Made by a program: the position numbers and the translations under genes. Positions 28,095-38,168 of a DNA stretch of 64,000 nt are shown here, one piece after another. The notes beneath the pieces were generated by a model. It had not been told where the DNA came from, ran no database searches, and saw only the letters and a program-made list of their open reading frames with translations. The stretch covers positions 1 through 64,000 of the forward strand of contig CAZQKR010000011.1 in NCBI GenBank assembly GCA_964594045.1, in the 5' to 3' direction. Source of the DNA: UBA2365 sp964594045 (lineage in GTDB: Bacteria > Bacteroidota > Bacteroidia > Chitinophagales > Saprospiraceae). Position 1 is the stretch's first letter, and each line of letters starts with the position of its first letter.

Positions 28095-28606
28095 AATCCA
28101 AATATTTTTTTGTTATTTACGAATAAAATCAGGGTGATTCCAATTTAACTTTTGAAAATAAATAATGCCCCAAATATAATTCTTATTTCCGGATCTCAGA
28201 AGTGTCTGGTCAAAATTTTCAGTTAAAATAGATGTATCTGTTCATATTGTTGTGATAAGATTGTTTTGTGCAGGTAATCAAACCTTTCGAATTGCTGAAG
28301 TGTTCGCATCTTGTCACTGCATTGTTGTAAAGATTTAACCACTACGTGGCAAAGATCTGGTGGGTTGTAATGTAATTATTGTGCTTTCAATACTTTTTGT
28401 GAACTCTGTGATTGGATTCAGGTTTTTAAAATCGTGAAAATCCTGAAAAACAGACATCTGTATTAACAATTTTCAATGTTTTTGAAAAACGATAGTCAAC
28501 ACATTGAAATATAGACTCAAAGTCATTCTTTTGATAAATCGGCGAATTTCTGATACAGGCAGATAAACAAGATTTTTTTTACTTCAATTGGCTTGCATTA
28601 TTATTT
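28095..28606. other. Intergenic stretch between divergent genes
   Basis: About 510 bp of AT-rich DNA between the CPGS-like gene and the DUF4293 gene. I find no gene, RNA or repeat. A short part near 28330-28420 loosely recalls decayed CTTTG-rich repeat sequence, too weak to annotate. Confidence 0.4.
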
Positions 28607-28609
28607 TTG
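28602..28609 (+). promoter_or_regulatory. Candidate Bacteroidota -7 element
   Basis: TATTTTTG fits the phylum's TAnnTTTG -7 consensus and ends 12 bp before the ATG at 28622, which would give a nearly leaderless transcript. It also argues against the TTG at 28607 as the start. No TTG at the usual spacing upstream was found, so the call is weak. Confidence 0.3.
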
Positions 28610-28621
28610 CACAAAAAAAAG

Positions 28622-29062
28622 ATGATACAGCGTATACAAAGCCTTTACCTTTTGCTCGCGGCAGGATCCTTCGGAAGTTTGTTCGGCTTGCCTTTTGTTA
28701 CCATAGAAACAGAAATGGACGGTTACCTGGCCAACCAATCTTTTGAAATACAGGATCATATTGTATTGACCGTATTGACATTGGCAGGTGCTTTGCTGGC
28801 TTTTCTGGCAATTTTTTTATTCAGGAAAAGGCGTCTCCAGATTCTGTTCAGTTACCTGGCCCTGATCACCGGTCTGCTGGCCATTCCGGTCAGCGCATGG
28901 TTTCTGTTGACTAACGATCTTCCGGATCAAAATTCGATTGCTGCCCTAAGCGTATCATTGGGACTTTATATTCCGGTAGTAATCGCCGTTCTGATCTTTC
29001 TGGCCATCAGGCACATCAAAAAGGATGACAAGATCGTCAGGTCAATGGACAGGCTCCGTTAA
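28622..29062 (+). CDS. DUF4293 family membrane protein
   Basis: 146-residue inner-membrane protein with four predicted helices. The first follows the family-typical start MIQRIQSLYLLLAA, the second is about 48-67, the third about 76-97 and the fourth about 107-130, with a short extracytoplasmic loop after helix 1 and a basic cytoplasmic tail (RHIKKDDK). DUF4293 proteins are specific to Bacteroidota and have no known function. The ATG at 28622 is chosen over a TTG at 28607 because family members begin MIQRIQ and a -7-like element overlaps the TTG. Confidence 0.82.
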   Translation: MIQRIQSLYLLLAAGSFGSLFGLPFVTIETEMDGYLANQSFEIQDHIVLTVLTLAGALLAFLAIFLFRKRRLQILFSYLALITGLLAIPVSAWFLLTNDLPDQNSIAALSVSLGLYIPVVIAVLIFLAIRHIKKDDKIVRSMDRLR

Positions 29063-29072
29063 TTGCGTTATA

Positions 29073-31808
29073 TCAGTTGCTAGCCTGTTTGGCCAAAAGG
29101 ATGAGTGTAAAGATCGTCATAGCCTGAGCAAGTGAATCACTGATCACCTTTGACCAGTCGGTTTCTTTGGCTTCCTTGCCTTCAGGTGTTATTTTCACAG
29201 GTTTTTCGCCAACCTTGATGACTGAACCTTTTCTGACTTTCGGATAGGCAGTGAACAGAAAATAATTACGGGATTTCTGGATTTCACCACTCGGATGCTC
29301 CACATAAACTTCATTTTTAGAACCGTTCCCAGCTATTCCACCCGTGTATTGCTTGATATAGAAAGCAGCGTTTTTGGACTCATGATAAGGTACATTGATA
29401 CCTCCGGGATTTTGCAAAAGCTTATCTGAATAGATCTCATTGGCTTTGGTCGCTCCGGTGATGGTCACAAAGTCTCTGATTTTCGGAACATGTATGATGT
29501 CTCCGTTTTTGAGGATGTAGTTGAATCTGGAATTTTTATCTTCCATTGCATCCTTGAGATTGAGCACAATATAGCCTAGACTGTCTTCTGCTCTGAAAAG
29601 TGTCGCTCCTTCGGGAAAAGCGAGTTCTGTCAATCCACCGGCATTCCTGATCATGTCAGCTATCCTTTCCTGTTTGCCGGTAACGGTATAGATTCCTGGA
29701 AAGCCAACTTCACCGGTGATCTCCACATCGCGCATCAGTTCAAACTCAGGCACGAACCGCACTTTTACGTGGTCATAGGGTTCCAGCAGGTATTCCTTGT
29801 TTTTGTACTCATCAGAACTGTAATCCCTGGTATAATCCAGCTTTGCGATGGTGATCTCCGTTGGTGTGTTTTCCCTGATCAGCACCCTTGATACTTCAAT
29901 ATTTTTGGTGGAAGCTGCCAGTTTGAAGCCTCCGGCCAAAATGATCAGGTCACCGAGCGTCATTTTATTGCCGTACTGGAATTCTCCCGGATTATTGACC
30001 GGGCCTGAGATCTTGACCGTAGTTTTTTCACTGAACAGGTTTTTAGAGAGAATTTCCAGGCGGTCAAAAGGCTCTAATCGGATGTTTTGCGGAAAAGCCT
30101 TTGTGGTGTCCAGCCTTTCAAGATTGACCCTGATGTATTGCTTCTCGTTGGGTTTCAACGGATCTGAGCGATGGATGAATGCGATATCTGAAGCATCTCT
30201 TGCCAGTCCGCCAGCCAGCAGTATCGCATCTGAAATGTACATTCTGCGTGAGAAATCATAATTGTGTCTACCCGGAAGGCGAATGGCGCCTTCAACGGTA
30301 ATATAGCCATCGTCCAGAAAGCGGTTTTTAGCCCAGATGGTCAGGGTATCCCTGTCAGCCATCAGCAGATCGGTCTCTGTACCTTTTTGGGCAAGGATCT
30401 CATCGAGGTTGAGTCTGATGTACCTGCTGGTTCCATCCTGATTTTTCCTCAGCAAAAATGCAAAATCCGTCATTGATTCTTCTTTCAGGCCAGCCATTCC
30501 AAGCAAACCGGACATCCGCATGCCCAGTATCCGTTCATACCGGCCGGGGTTGCGAACCTCACCCTGAACAACAACAAAATTGCGTGCAGTTTCGATGATG
30601 CGTGCAACAAATATGATATCACCGTTTTGAAGCGGAAAATCAGTTTTGGATTTGATGAGCTGGTTGTAATTGATGTCAGTTAGTTTTTTGTTGTCGTTAA
30701 CATACCTTTCGAGCTGTATCCTGTCCCGGTTCGCATCTTCAGTGAGCCCGCCAGCATATTCAATTAGTCTGACGGCCCCTTCTCCGGTTCTCAGTTCAAA
30801 CCGGGCATTACGCCGGGCAGCGCCCCGGATCTCAACGATTTCCCTGGCAACTGGTACATGTATGATGTCTCCGTCCTCGAGGAAAATATCAGACATTTTG
30901 GAAGGATTGGCCAGATAAGCATACAGGTCAAAATCCTTTACCTTGCCGTTCGCGCCGATCAGCCTGATGTTTCGGACACTGCCGTATTCCATGATGCCGC
31001 CGGTGTACCTGAGCGCATCCAGGATATTGTGCGTGGCAGAAAAACCGTATGCCCCGGGTTTTTCTACCTCTCCGAAGATCGAAACTGTGATCTTCCTTGA
31101 AGATTCCAGCGATACATTAAAATCACCTTCCGTAAATCTGAAATAAACTGCCAGCCGTCCTTTGATCTTTTGCCTCGCCTCGGAAAGTTTCATGCCTTTG
31201 ACAAAAATTCTCTGCCTGGCGTCGATCAGTTCAATGTATCCGCTTTTGCTGACTACAAAGGACTTATCAAATTGTGCATCGCGTGACCAGATCGAAACAG
31301 AAAGCACATCCCCGGGTCCTAATATATAATTTTCACTGATCACCACAGGTTCATCGGTCCGGTCTATAGCCATGTTGATGAACTGATGTCCGTAGAGTGG
31401 GGGTTTGGTAACCAATGTATCTGTCCTGGTGGAATCTGCGTTCAGTTCTTTTTCTGATGTTAAGGATTTATTTTTTCCGGTAAAGGCAGTGATAGTGACT
31501 GGTTCTTTTGTAAGTCCGTCTGATTTCTGTGTTTTTGCTTCTTTATCCGCTTCCAGTTGACCAATGATCTGTCGAACTTTTTCGATCTGAACAGATGAAG
31601 CAAACTGCAGGCTGTCCGGGTTGATATTGTTTTGGATAAGTGCAGTCCGCACCTCTTCTTCAGTCAGACCCCGTTTTTGCAATTCACCTTGCGCCTGGAA
31701 ACCGATCAGGGCCGGGTTTTGTGCCAAAAGAAGTGAAGAGGAAGCGATCAGCAACATGATATGTAAAGCAAATTGTTTGATCAGTCTCATTTTAAATGGA
31801 AATTTCAC
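29073..31808 (-). CDS. SLBB-repeat polysaccharide export protein (Wza-like)
   Basis: Outer-membrane or periplasmic component of capsule/exopolysaccharide export. The 911-residue protein has a signal peptide (about 1-29), a charged low-complexity region, a Poly_export domain (YILGPGDVLSVSIW, from about 160) and then about seven SLBB-type beta-grasp modules recognisable by their starts (ISGPVNNPGEF, ITGEVGFPGIY, VQGEVRNPGRY and others). It ends in a hydrophobic helix (about 895-906) that could span the outer membrane as in Wza. Long multi-SLBB forms are normal in Bacteroidota. It lies downstream of rfbB on the same strand with a 232-bp gap, which fits a polysaccharide locus, though no glycosyltransferases follow. 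Confidence 0.88.
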   Translation of the reverse strand: MKFPFKMRLIKQFALHIMLLIASSSLLLAQNPALIGFQAQGELQKRGLTEEEVRTALIQNNINPDSLQFASSVQIEKVRQIIGQLEADKEAKTQKSDGLTKEPVTITAFTGKNKSLTSEKELNADSTRTDTLVTKPPLYGHQFINMAIDRTDEPVVISENYILGPGDVLSVSIWSRDAQFDKSFVVSKSGYIELIDARQRIFVKGMKLSEARQKIKGRLAVYFRFTEGDFNVSLESSRKITVSIFGEVEKPGAYGFSATHNILDALRYTGGIMEYGSVRNIRLIGANGKVKDFDLYAYLANPSKMSDIFLEDGDIIHVPVAREIVEIRGAARRNARFELRTGEGAVRLIEYAGGLTEDANRDRIQLERYVNDNKKLTDINYNQLIKSKTDFPLQNGDIIFVARIIETARNFVVVQGEVRNPGRYERILGMRMSGLLGMAGLKEESMTDFAFLLRKNQDGTSRYIRLNLDEILAQKGTETDLLMADRDTLTIWAKNRFLDDGYITVEGAIRLPGRHNYDFSRRMYISDAILLAGGLARDASDIAFIHRSDPLKPNEKQYIRVNLERLDTTKAFPQNIRLEPFDRLEILSKNLFSEKTTVKISGPVNNPGEFQYGNKMTLGDLIILAGGFKLAASTKNIEVSRVLIRENTPTEITIAKLDYTRDYSSDEYKNKEYLLEPYDHVKVRFVPEFELMRDVEITGEVGFPGIYTVTGKQERIADMIRNAGGLTELAFPEGATLFRAEDSLGYIVLNLKDAMEDKNSRFNYILKNGDIIHVPKIRDFVTITGATKANEIYSDKLLQNPGGINVPYHESKNAAFYIKQYTGGIAGNGSKNEVYVEHPSGEIQKSRNYFLFTAYPKVRKGSVIKVGEKPVKITPEGKEAKETDWSKVISDSLAQAMTIFTLILLAKQASN

Positions 31809-32040
31809 TTTTAGTTTCCAGGAAATGGCATTGAATTGTTTCCGGAATCCCGGAAAGCCTTCCTGATTTTTTTAAATACCAAAATTAACATAATCAACAG
31901 TAGTTCAATGACAGATGCACATGGTTTTATGTGGAAATGATCATTTTTCATTGAAAATTTCCATTTTGCAGTCGAAAATGCCGGGTTTTTGAAAGATTTT
32001 GAATGCCTGTGTGACCATTCTGGTACGATGTCTTTCAAGG

Positions 32041-33090
32041 TCATGAACCGTGATACTGTTGCTGATAATAATTCAGGTACTCACCGGAGATGATGTTTTC
32101 CAGCCAACCGGGATTTTGGAGGTACCAGTCAACTGTCATCTCCATTCCCTTTTCGAATGAGGTCTCCGGTTTCCAGCCCAGTTCATTTTTTAGTTTAGAA
32201 GCATCGATGGCATAACGCTTATCATGTCCCGGTCTGTCTTTGATGAAAGTGATCAGTTTTTTGGCTGTTCCGGGAGTTTTTCCCAGTTTATGATCCATTA
32301 TATCACAAAGGATATGAAGCAATTGCAGGTTGGTTAGCTCGTTATCACCACCGATGTTGTACGTCTCGCCTGCTTTTCCTTTATGAAAAATGAGGTCAAT
32401 TGCCCGAACATGATCTCCCACCCAAAGCCAGTCCCTGACATTTGAACCGTCGCCATAGACCGGAAGCGGTTTTTCCTGAATGATGTTATTGATCATCAGG
32501 GGAATAAGTTTCTCAGGAAACTGGTACGGGCCGTAATTGTTGGAGCAATTGGACAACACCACCGGTAAACCGTAGGTGTGGCCGTATGCCCTGACAAAAT
32601 GGTCTGCACTCGCTTTTGAAGCAGAATAGGGAGAACGAGGGTCGTAAGGGGTACTTTCGGTGAACTTGCCTTCGGAGCCCAGGCTGCCATAGACTTCATC
32701 GGTGGATATCTGGTAAAACAGGTGTGTGCCGGAAGCCCAGTATTTTCTTGCAGCATTGAGCATATTGGCTGTTCCGACTACATTGGTCTGAATGAATTCC
32801 AGAGGGTTGGTGATGGAACGATCGACATGAGATTCCGCCGCGAGGTGTAAAACGGCATCGACCTGATGTCTGGAAAACAGCTCCTGTATGGCTGTTTCGT
32901 CAGCGATATCGGCCTTTTCAAAACAATAATTGGGAGCACCTTCCAGGTCTGACAGGTTTGCCAGATTGCCGGCGTAGGTCAGTTTATCCAGGTTGATGAT
33001 CCTGTATCCGGGATATTTGTGAACGAAATGTCTGACGACATGAGAACCGATAAAACCGGCGCCACCGGTGATCAAAATGGATTTTTGCAT
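32041..33090 (-). CDS. rfbB: dTDP-glucose 4,6-dehydratase
   Basis: Converts dTDP-glucose to dTDP-4-keto-6-deoxyglucose, the second step towards dTDP-rhamnose and related sugars. The 349-residue short-chain dehydrogenase has the NAD motif GGAGFIGSH (8-16), the active-site block STDEVYG and the catalytic YxxxK in YSASKA, followed by VLSNCSNNYGP. The other rml genes are not in the window. It precedes the SLBB export gene on the same strand. On the minus strand, a -7-like TAATTTTG is found at 33173-33180 without a well-placed -33 TTG. Confidence 0.93.
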   Translation of the reverse strand: MQKSILITGGAGFIGSHVVRHFVHKYPGYRIINLDKLTYAGNLANLSDLEGAPNYCFEKADIADETAIQELFSRHQVDAVLHLAAESHVDRSITNPLEFIQTNVVGTANMLNAARKYWASGTHLFYQISTDEVYGSLGSEGKFTESTPYDPRSPYSASKASADHFVRAYGHTYGLPVVLSNCSNNYGPYQFPEKLIPLMINNIIQEKPLPVYGDGSNVRDWLWVGDHVRAIDLIFHKGKAGETYNIGGDNELTNLQLLHILCDIMDHKLGKTPGTAKKLITFIKDRPGHDKRYAIDASKLKNELGWKPETSFEKGMEMTVDWYLQNPGWLENIISGEYLNYYQQQYHGS

Positions 33091-33532
33091 GTGAATTTTT
33101 TATTGATGAATGCGCATTGGTCCTGCCCTGATCCAGACGTCATGATCCGGTTACAGGATCGTTGCATTAGGGCAAAATTAGAAAAACAATCGAATTTGAT
33201 GTTATTAAGGAGGTTTAAAAAGAAGTATCCGAATGAAGTAAAGAATTCCTGGGTCTATAAATTCTCAACAATCGGAAGTAATCATGCACCAAAGTTCCTG
33301 TTCTGGAAAAATTCCCGGAGTGTGATCCGTTCTTTTTGCCTCAACTGACCAAACAATGTTTTACATTATTCAATTCATATCAGGTGATCATTTACATTCT
33401 GAACCATTAATTACTGCCTGTATTTTGTCACACACCCGAAATTTAACCACAGGCATCAGCCATCTGATGATCAATTTTAAGAATCTGCGCAAAAAATCGG
33501 GATCTTTTGGAATGATATTGGGATGACGATCT
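33091..33532. other. Intergenic stretch
   Basis: About 440 bp between two minus-strand genes. It holds the promoter region of rfbB at its left. I see no gene, hairpin terminator or repeat in the remainder. Confidence 0.4.
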
Positions 33533-34207
33533 TTATTCCAATTGATTATAGTAATTGAGCAAACGGATCATATCATCCTTGTTTTTATGGGAGAGACCTT
33601 CTTTTTTCATAAAATCCATAACCAATTTGCTTTGATCACTCATAGCTTCCAAAAGTTGGCTTTTTTTATCCAGCCTCAACATTTGTTCACCATTTTGCAG
33701 ATACAGCTTTGTCTTGATTTGCAATTGGTCATTTTTATTTCCTGTACCCAAAACCACATTATAGTTGGCATAAATCCTGCCGGTTTCATATTTGACAAGC
33801 AGGCCGATCTTTCCTTTTACCTTTACTTCAAAAAACCCCTTTTGTATGTTCCTGCCCTTCAAATAATATTTATATACAAAAGTTTTTCCGGGCATGATGA
33901 TTTCAGCAATCCGCTCTGGTTCACCGATGACGTAAGTGTTGTCATTGATTTTGAATAGCATTTGTTCCATGAATACATGATAACGCATCATGATCCCTGA
34001 TATGATGTCACCGTTTTTTAAATAAACATCCGACAATTGCCAGTCATCCATATATGGAGAACCTTCAACACCTCCGGGCAGATCATTTTCCATATAAATA
34101 ATGTTATATCCCGGTGGCGCCTCAATCCTCATATTCTGAGCGTGAAGGGCTGCAGGCAGGGTCAACCAGAAAAAAATCAAAATTAAAAATGGAAACTGCT
34201 TATACAT
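33533..34207 (-). CDS. Secreted protein of unknown function
   Basis: 224 residues from the ATG at 34207, chosen because it gives a compact signal peptide (hydrophobic core FLILIFFWLTLPA, cleavage after HAQ); an ATG 30 bp further up would add a needless tail. The mature protein is beta-rich in its first half (GSPYMDDWQLSDVYLKNGD, then MLFKINDNTYVIGEPE), with a short basic helical C-terminus (KKEGLSHKNKDDMIRLLNYY). No family is recognised with confidence; similar small secreted proteins in this phylum carry a sheet domain of unknown role. Confidence 0.7.
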   Translation of the reverse strand: MYKQFPFLILIFFWLTLPAALHAQNMRIEAPPGYNIIYMENDLPGGVEGSPYMDDWQLSDVYLKNGDIISGIMMRYHVFMEQMLFKINDNTYVIGEPERIAEIIMPGKTFVYKYYLKGRNIQKGFFEVKVKGKIGLLVKYETGRIYANYNVVLGTGNKNDQLQIKTKLYLQNGEQMLRLDKKSQLLEAMSDQSKLVMDFMKKEGLSHKNKDDMIRLLNYYNQLE

Positions 34208-34451
34208 GATATTTACTTTTAAGGTCAATTTGTACAAACGCTAAATTACATTATTTTAGGCAAGGTTAGGACAACAGGATATAAAAATAGTAGATCACCC
34301 GATTTGAACCATCTAAAATGAAAAATCTCCTTACAACATTTTACAACTCCGCAAACAGATTGTGATTTTAGAAGCTCCCAAAAAGCAAAAAATCGTCAAA
34401 CCTTATCATAACAATATACTAGATCAGCATCCCAGACCAATTTATTAAAAT

Positions 34452-34810
34452 GAAGTTGTTGAAAAATGGATCTTAATGCTTGCAAACATATTACTGACGA
34501 AGCAAAGCTTATCAGCACTTATCAGGCAAGCTTGTCAGTATCTGCGATACTGACGATGCTCAGCCTGTCAGTATTTATAATACTGACGAATGCTGACGAT
34601 GCTAAGCATATCAGCACTTATCAGGCAAGCTTGTCAGTATCTGCGATACTGACGATGCTCAGCATGTCAGTATTTATAATCCAAAAAGGGCTTCGCCCTG
34701 ACTTTTGCTGCCCGCCACTTCGTGTTCCTTCCCTGGAATATGCACCGGATATTCACCTTTCAGGTTCGGCCAGTCATTTACGGCTATCAACCTAATTCTT
34801 AAACAACTCC
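34452..34810 (+). repeat. Dispersed repeat family A, copy 2 (longest, internal duplication)
   Basis: Starts GAAGTTGTTG (34452) and ends AACAACTCC (34810), so the 9-bp terminal inverted repeat has one mismatch. Inside are two copies of a 71-bp block spaced 99 bp apart (34511-34581 and 34610-34680; one mismatch seen), each with the perfect hairpin GTCAGTATC-TGC-GATACTGAC. A second perfect hairpin GTCAGTATT-TAT-AATACTGAC lies at 34567-34587. The right third carries the conserved block CCGCCACTTCGTGTTCCTT. It lies in the 805-bp gap 34208-35012; the rest is AT-rich and presumably promoter for the GH92 gene. Confidence 0.88.
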
Positions 34811-35012
34811 AATGTCAATTCAACACATACAAACCGATATTGAATCAATTTTTTTCCGGACAATTATACATTTTAGCCGTAAATAATGATACTTTCACTT
34901 TCATTTAACAGCTCTTGAATTCGTGATCTTAATTTCCCATACGGATCAGCAAAGAGCCAAAGATCAGTTGAGGAAAAGTAGTTTTCCTGACTGTAATAAA
35001 ACGTTCGTCATT

Positions 35013-37325
35013 ATGAAAAAGCAATTAATTTTCATCATTTTGTTCATACTGTTCATCTCATCTATATCTGCACAATTACCCATAGGGAAAGCGAAAATAC
35101 CAAAACCAGATTACACCGTTTACGTCAATCCATTGATTGGCACCAGCAAAATGGGACATGTTTTCCCTGGAGCAACAGCGCCGTTCGGCATGGTTCAGCT
35201 GAGCCCCCAGACCAACTTTGTTCCGATGTTTCATGGAGACGGGAGATACAACCCGGAAACTTATGCCTATTGTGCCGGTTACCAGTATAGCGACTCCACA
35301 ATCATCGGTTTCTCCCATACCAATTTCAGCGGCACTGGCCATTCAGATCTTGGAGACTTGCTGATCCTGCCTGTTACAGGAAATCTTGTATTTGATCCCT
35401 TACAGACCAAAGAAAGCAACGAGGCATATTATTCCGTATTTTCACACGAGGAAGAAATCGCCACACCGGGATACTATAGCGCACAATTAAAAACCTTTGG
35501 CATCAAAGCTGAATTGACCGCAACAGAAAGGGTAGGCTTCCACCGGTACACTTTTCCGGAAAGCGCTGAATCACATATACTGTTGGACATGATTTATAAT
35601 GTATATCACCATGACAGTAAAAATGTATGGACTTTTATCCGGGTGGAAAACGATTCATTGATCACGGGTTACCGGCAAACCACCGGTTGGGCACGAGACC
35701 GAAAAGTCTTTTTTGCCATTCGTTTTTCCAAGCCTTTTAAAAGTTATGGCCATCGCAAATACGATCAGCCGGGTTACAACGGTTTTTACAGGAGATTCAA
35801 CGAAGCTGAAAACTTTCCGGAAATGGCAGGGAAGAACATCCGCGCTTATTTCAGCTTCGATACCGGGGAAGGTGAAAAAATCCAGCTCAAAGTAGCCCTT
35901 TCGGGAGTAAGTTCAGCCGGTGCTTTGGCCAATCTGGAGGCAGAAATTCCCCATTGGGATTTTGACCTGATCAAAAAACAAACCAATCAGAAATGGAATT
36001 CGGAACTATCTGCAATTGAAGCGAAAATGTTGACAGAAACCGAAATGACCAGCTTTTATACAGCCATGTACCATACCTGTCTGTCTCCGGTCATTTACGA
36101 AGATGCAGATGGGCAATACCGTGGCCTGGACCAGAATATCCACAGATCGGAAGACTTCACGAACTATACAATTTTTTCTCTGTGGGACACCTACAGGGCT
36201 TTGCATCCGCTGTTCAATATCATCCGGCCAAAGCGAAACAACGATATGATCAAAAGTATGCTGGCGCATTACGACCAGAGCGTACATCGTATGCTGCCGG
36301 TCTGGAGCCATTATGCCAATGAAAACTGGTGTATGATAGGCTATCACGCTGCTTCGGTCATTGCAGATGCGATCGCCAAAAATGTAGGAGATTTTGACAG
36401 ACAACATGCTCTGGAAGCTTGTGTCAGTACGGCCAATGTACGGTATTTTGACGGGTTGGGGGATTACCTGGATCACGGTTATGTTCCGGATGACAAAAGC
36501 CATTCTTCTGTCTCCAAAACCCTTGAATATGCATATGATGACTGGTGTATTGCTCAGATAGCCCGCAAATTGGGTAATACGGAAACTGATGCCACTTTCT
36601 CGCAGCGGGCAGGATTTTACCGGAATGTGTATGATCCGGTCATTGGCTTTATGCGGCCAAAATTAGCTGACGGGAGCTTCAGAAAAGAGTTCGACCCGAT
36701 GGATACCCATGGGCAGGGATTTATTGAAGGGAATGCATGGAATTATGGATTATACGTTCCTCAGGACCTGCCGGCAATGATCGGGATGATGGGAGGAAAG
36801 AAAAGGATGGAATTGAAGCTGGATTCGCTTTTTACCATGCAGATCGAAGACAGATACATTGAGCAAAATGAAGACATCACCCGGGATGGTATCATAGGCA
36901 ATTATGTCCATGGAAATGAACCAGGACACCATATTCCTTATTTGTACAACTGGACCGGCAATCCGAAAAAAACACAGGCCAGAGTAAGAATGATCATGGA
37001 CAGCATGTACGGGGCAACTCCGGATGGGCTGTGTGGCAATGATGATGCCGGGCAAATGAGTGCATGGTATATTTTCAGCGCACTGGGCTTTTATCCGGTT
37101 ACGCCGGGGTCAACTGAGTATGCTTTGGGCAGCCCGCTGGTCAGGGAAGCCAAAATTCACCTGGAGAATGAAAAAACGCTGGTTATCAGGGCTGAAAACC
37201 AGGGCAGGGAAAATGTTTTTGTGGACAAAGTCTGGGTCAACGGAAAGGAATTAAAGGGTAACATCCTGTCACATGAGCATATCATGAATGGAGGAGAAAT
37301 AGTCTTTGTCATGAAATCCAGATGA
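35013..37325 (+). CDS. Secreted GH92 glycosidase (alpha-mannosidase family)
   Basis: Family GH92 enzymes are calcium-dependent exo-alpha-mannosidases acting on N-glycans and mannans. The 770-residue protein begins with a signal peptide (MKKQLIFIILFILFISSISA) directly followed by the family's N-terminal block (VNPLIGTSKMGHVFPGATAPFG). The catalytic half shows FSLWDTYRALHPL, EGNAWNYGLYVPQD and the C-terminal hallmark GNDDAGQMSAWYIFSALG. The ATG at 35013 is chosen because the longer frame from 34923 has no signal peptide at its start. There is no lipobox, so the enzyme is periplasmic or released. It stands alone, without SusC/SusD genes, so it is not in a classic polysaccharide utilisation locus. 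Confidence 0.92.
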   Translation: MKKQLIFIILFILFISSISAQLPIGKAKIPKPDYTVYVNPLIGTSKMGHVFPGATAPFGMVQLSPQTNFVPMFHGDGRYNPETYAYCAGYQYSDSTIIGFSHTNFSGTGHSDLGDLLILPVTGNLVFDPLQTKESNEAYYSVFSHEEEIATPGYYSAQLKTFGIKAELTATERVGFHRYTFPESAESHILLDMIYNVYHHDSKNVWTFIRVENDSLITGYRQTTGWARDRKVFFAIRFSKPFKSYGHRKYDQPGYNGFYRRFNEAENFPEMAGKNIRAYFSFDTGEGEKIQLKVALSGVSSAGALANLEAEIPHWDFDLIKKQTNQKWNSELSAIEAKMLTETEMTSFYTAMYHTCLSPVIYEDADGQYRGLDQNIHRSEDFTNYTIFSLWDTYRALHPLFNIIRPKRNNDMIKSMLAHYDQSVHRMLPVWSHYANENWCMIGYHAASVIADAIAKNVGDFDRQHALEACVSTANVRYFDGLGDYLDHGYVPDDKSHSSVSKTLEYAYDDWCIAQIARKLGNTETDATFSQRAGFYRNVYDPVIGFMRPKLADGSFRKEFDPMDTHGQGFIEGNAWNYGLYVPQDLPAMIGMMGGKKRMELKLDSLFTMQIEDRYIEQNEDITRDGIIGNYVHGNEPGHHIPYLYNWTGNPKKTQARVRMIMDSMYGATPDGLCGNDDAGQMSAWYIFSALGFYPVTPGSTEYALGSPLVREAKIHLENEKTLVIRAENQGRENVFVDKVWVNGKELKGNILSHEHIMNGGEIVFVMKSR

Positions 37326-37454
37326 TGATCCTTCAGGCAATGGTCCTGTTGACTTCATCTTTGCCCGCTAAACGATCATCTTCAGTGAATTTTTCCTGAT
37401 CAATTTCCGGGTGCTGAATATTTGCTTGTAGAGTTCTGACTGTCAGTTTGATCC

Positions 37455-37910
37455 TTAGTTCATGATTTTCTCAAATTGAGCAATGACCAATCTATCAGCA
37501 ACGGCTTTTTCTACCGTTTTTTTGTATCCCAGTTTTTCATAGAGTTTGCAGGCTGGCAGATTTTCACTGCCTGTACTGACAATGATCTTTGAAATGTTAA
37601 ATCTGAGTGACTCTATTTCTTTGATCATTTCAGTAGCAATTCCTCTTTTGAAATACAATGGATCAACAGCTACACGATGTATATCGAGAACAGTATCAAT
37701 TATTTTAAATGAAATTATGCCAACCAGTTGATTGTCAATTTTATACCCGAAAAATATTTCCCCGCAATGGAGGATGTCTTCCTCATCATCCTTAAGTCCC
37801 GGAATATCAAAAAAATTGATCAACCTGGCTTCGGCCAAATAGCTTTCTTTCATCAACCTGACGATGTCTGATCTTTCCCGGATATTACTTGTATCTAATC
37901 TCACGATCAT
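37455..37910 (-). CDS. GNAT-family N-acetyltransferase
   Basis: 151-residue cytoplasmic acetyltransferase. The acetyl-CoA-binding motif A is VDPLYFKRGIATEMI (about 87-101), preceded by the strand DTVLDIHRVAV and followed by VSTGSENLPACKLYEKLGYKK, the usual motif B of the family. The substrate is unknown. It stands alone between two intergenic stretches of 129 and 258 bp. Confidence 0.85.
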   Translation of the reverse strand: MIVRLDTSNIRERSDIVRLMKESYLAEARLINFFDIPGLKDDEEDILHCGEIFFGYKIDNQLVGIISFKIIDTVLDIHRVAVDPLYFKRGIATEMIKEIESLRFNISKIIVSTGSENLPACKLYEKLGYKKTVEKAVADRLVIAQFEKIMN

Positions 37911-38168
37911 TTTACCTACCCATTTCAGTACTTAAATTAAATGACTTTTCAAAGCAGTGTTCAAATATAAAAGTCAAAAACTGTCCATCATATATATTTT
38001 TAATCTGACAGTTAATTGCCTAAGGATGCCAGATTATAACCCATTTTAAAGTGAGTTTCAAACGCCGGTATGGGGTAAAACATGCAGTGTTTATTTTTTC
38101 GGGAAACGTATAAAATACCCAATGCAAGTGCTTATTACCCAAATCTAAGGCAGAGCTAAATTATGCTA

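Noticed and set aside
31811..32044. 77-codon minus frame between rfbB and the SLBB gene
   Set aside because: Overlaps the rfbB stop, has no recognisable features and looks like untranslated spacer.
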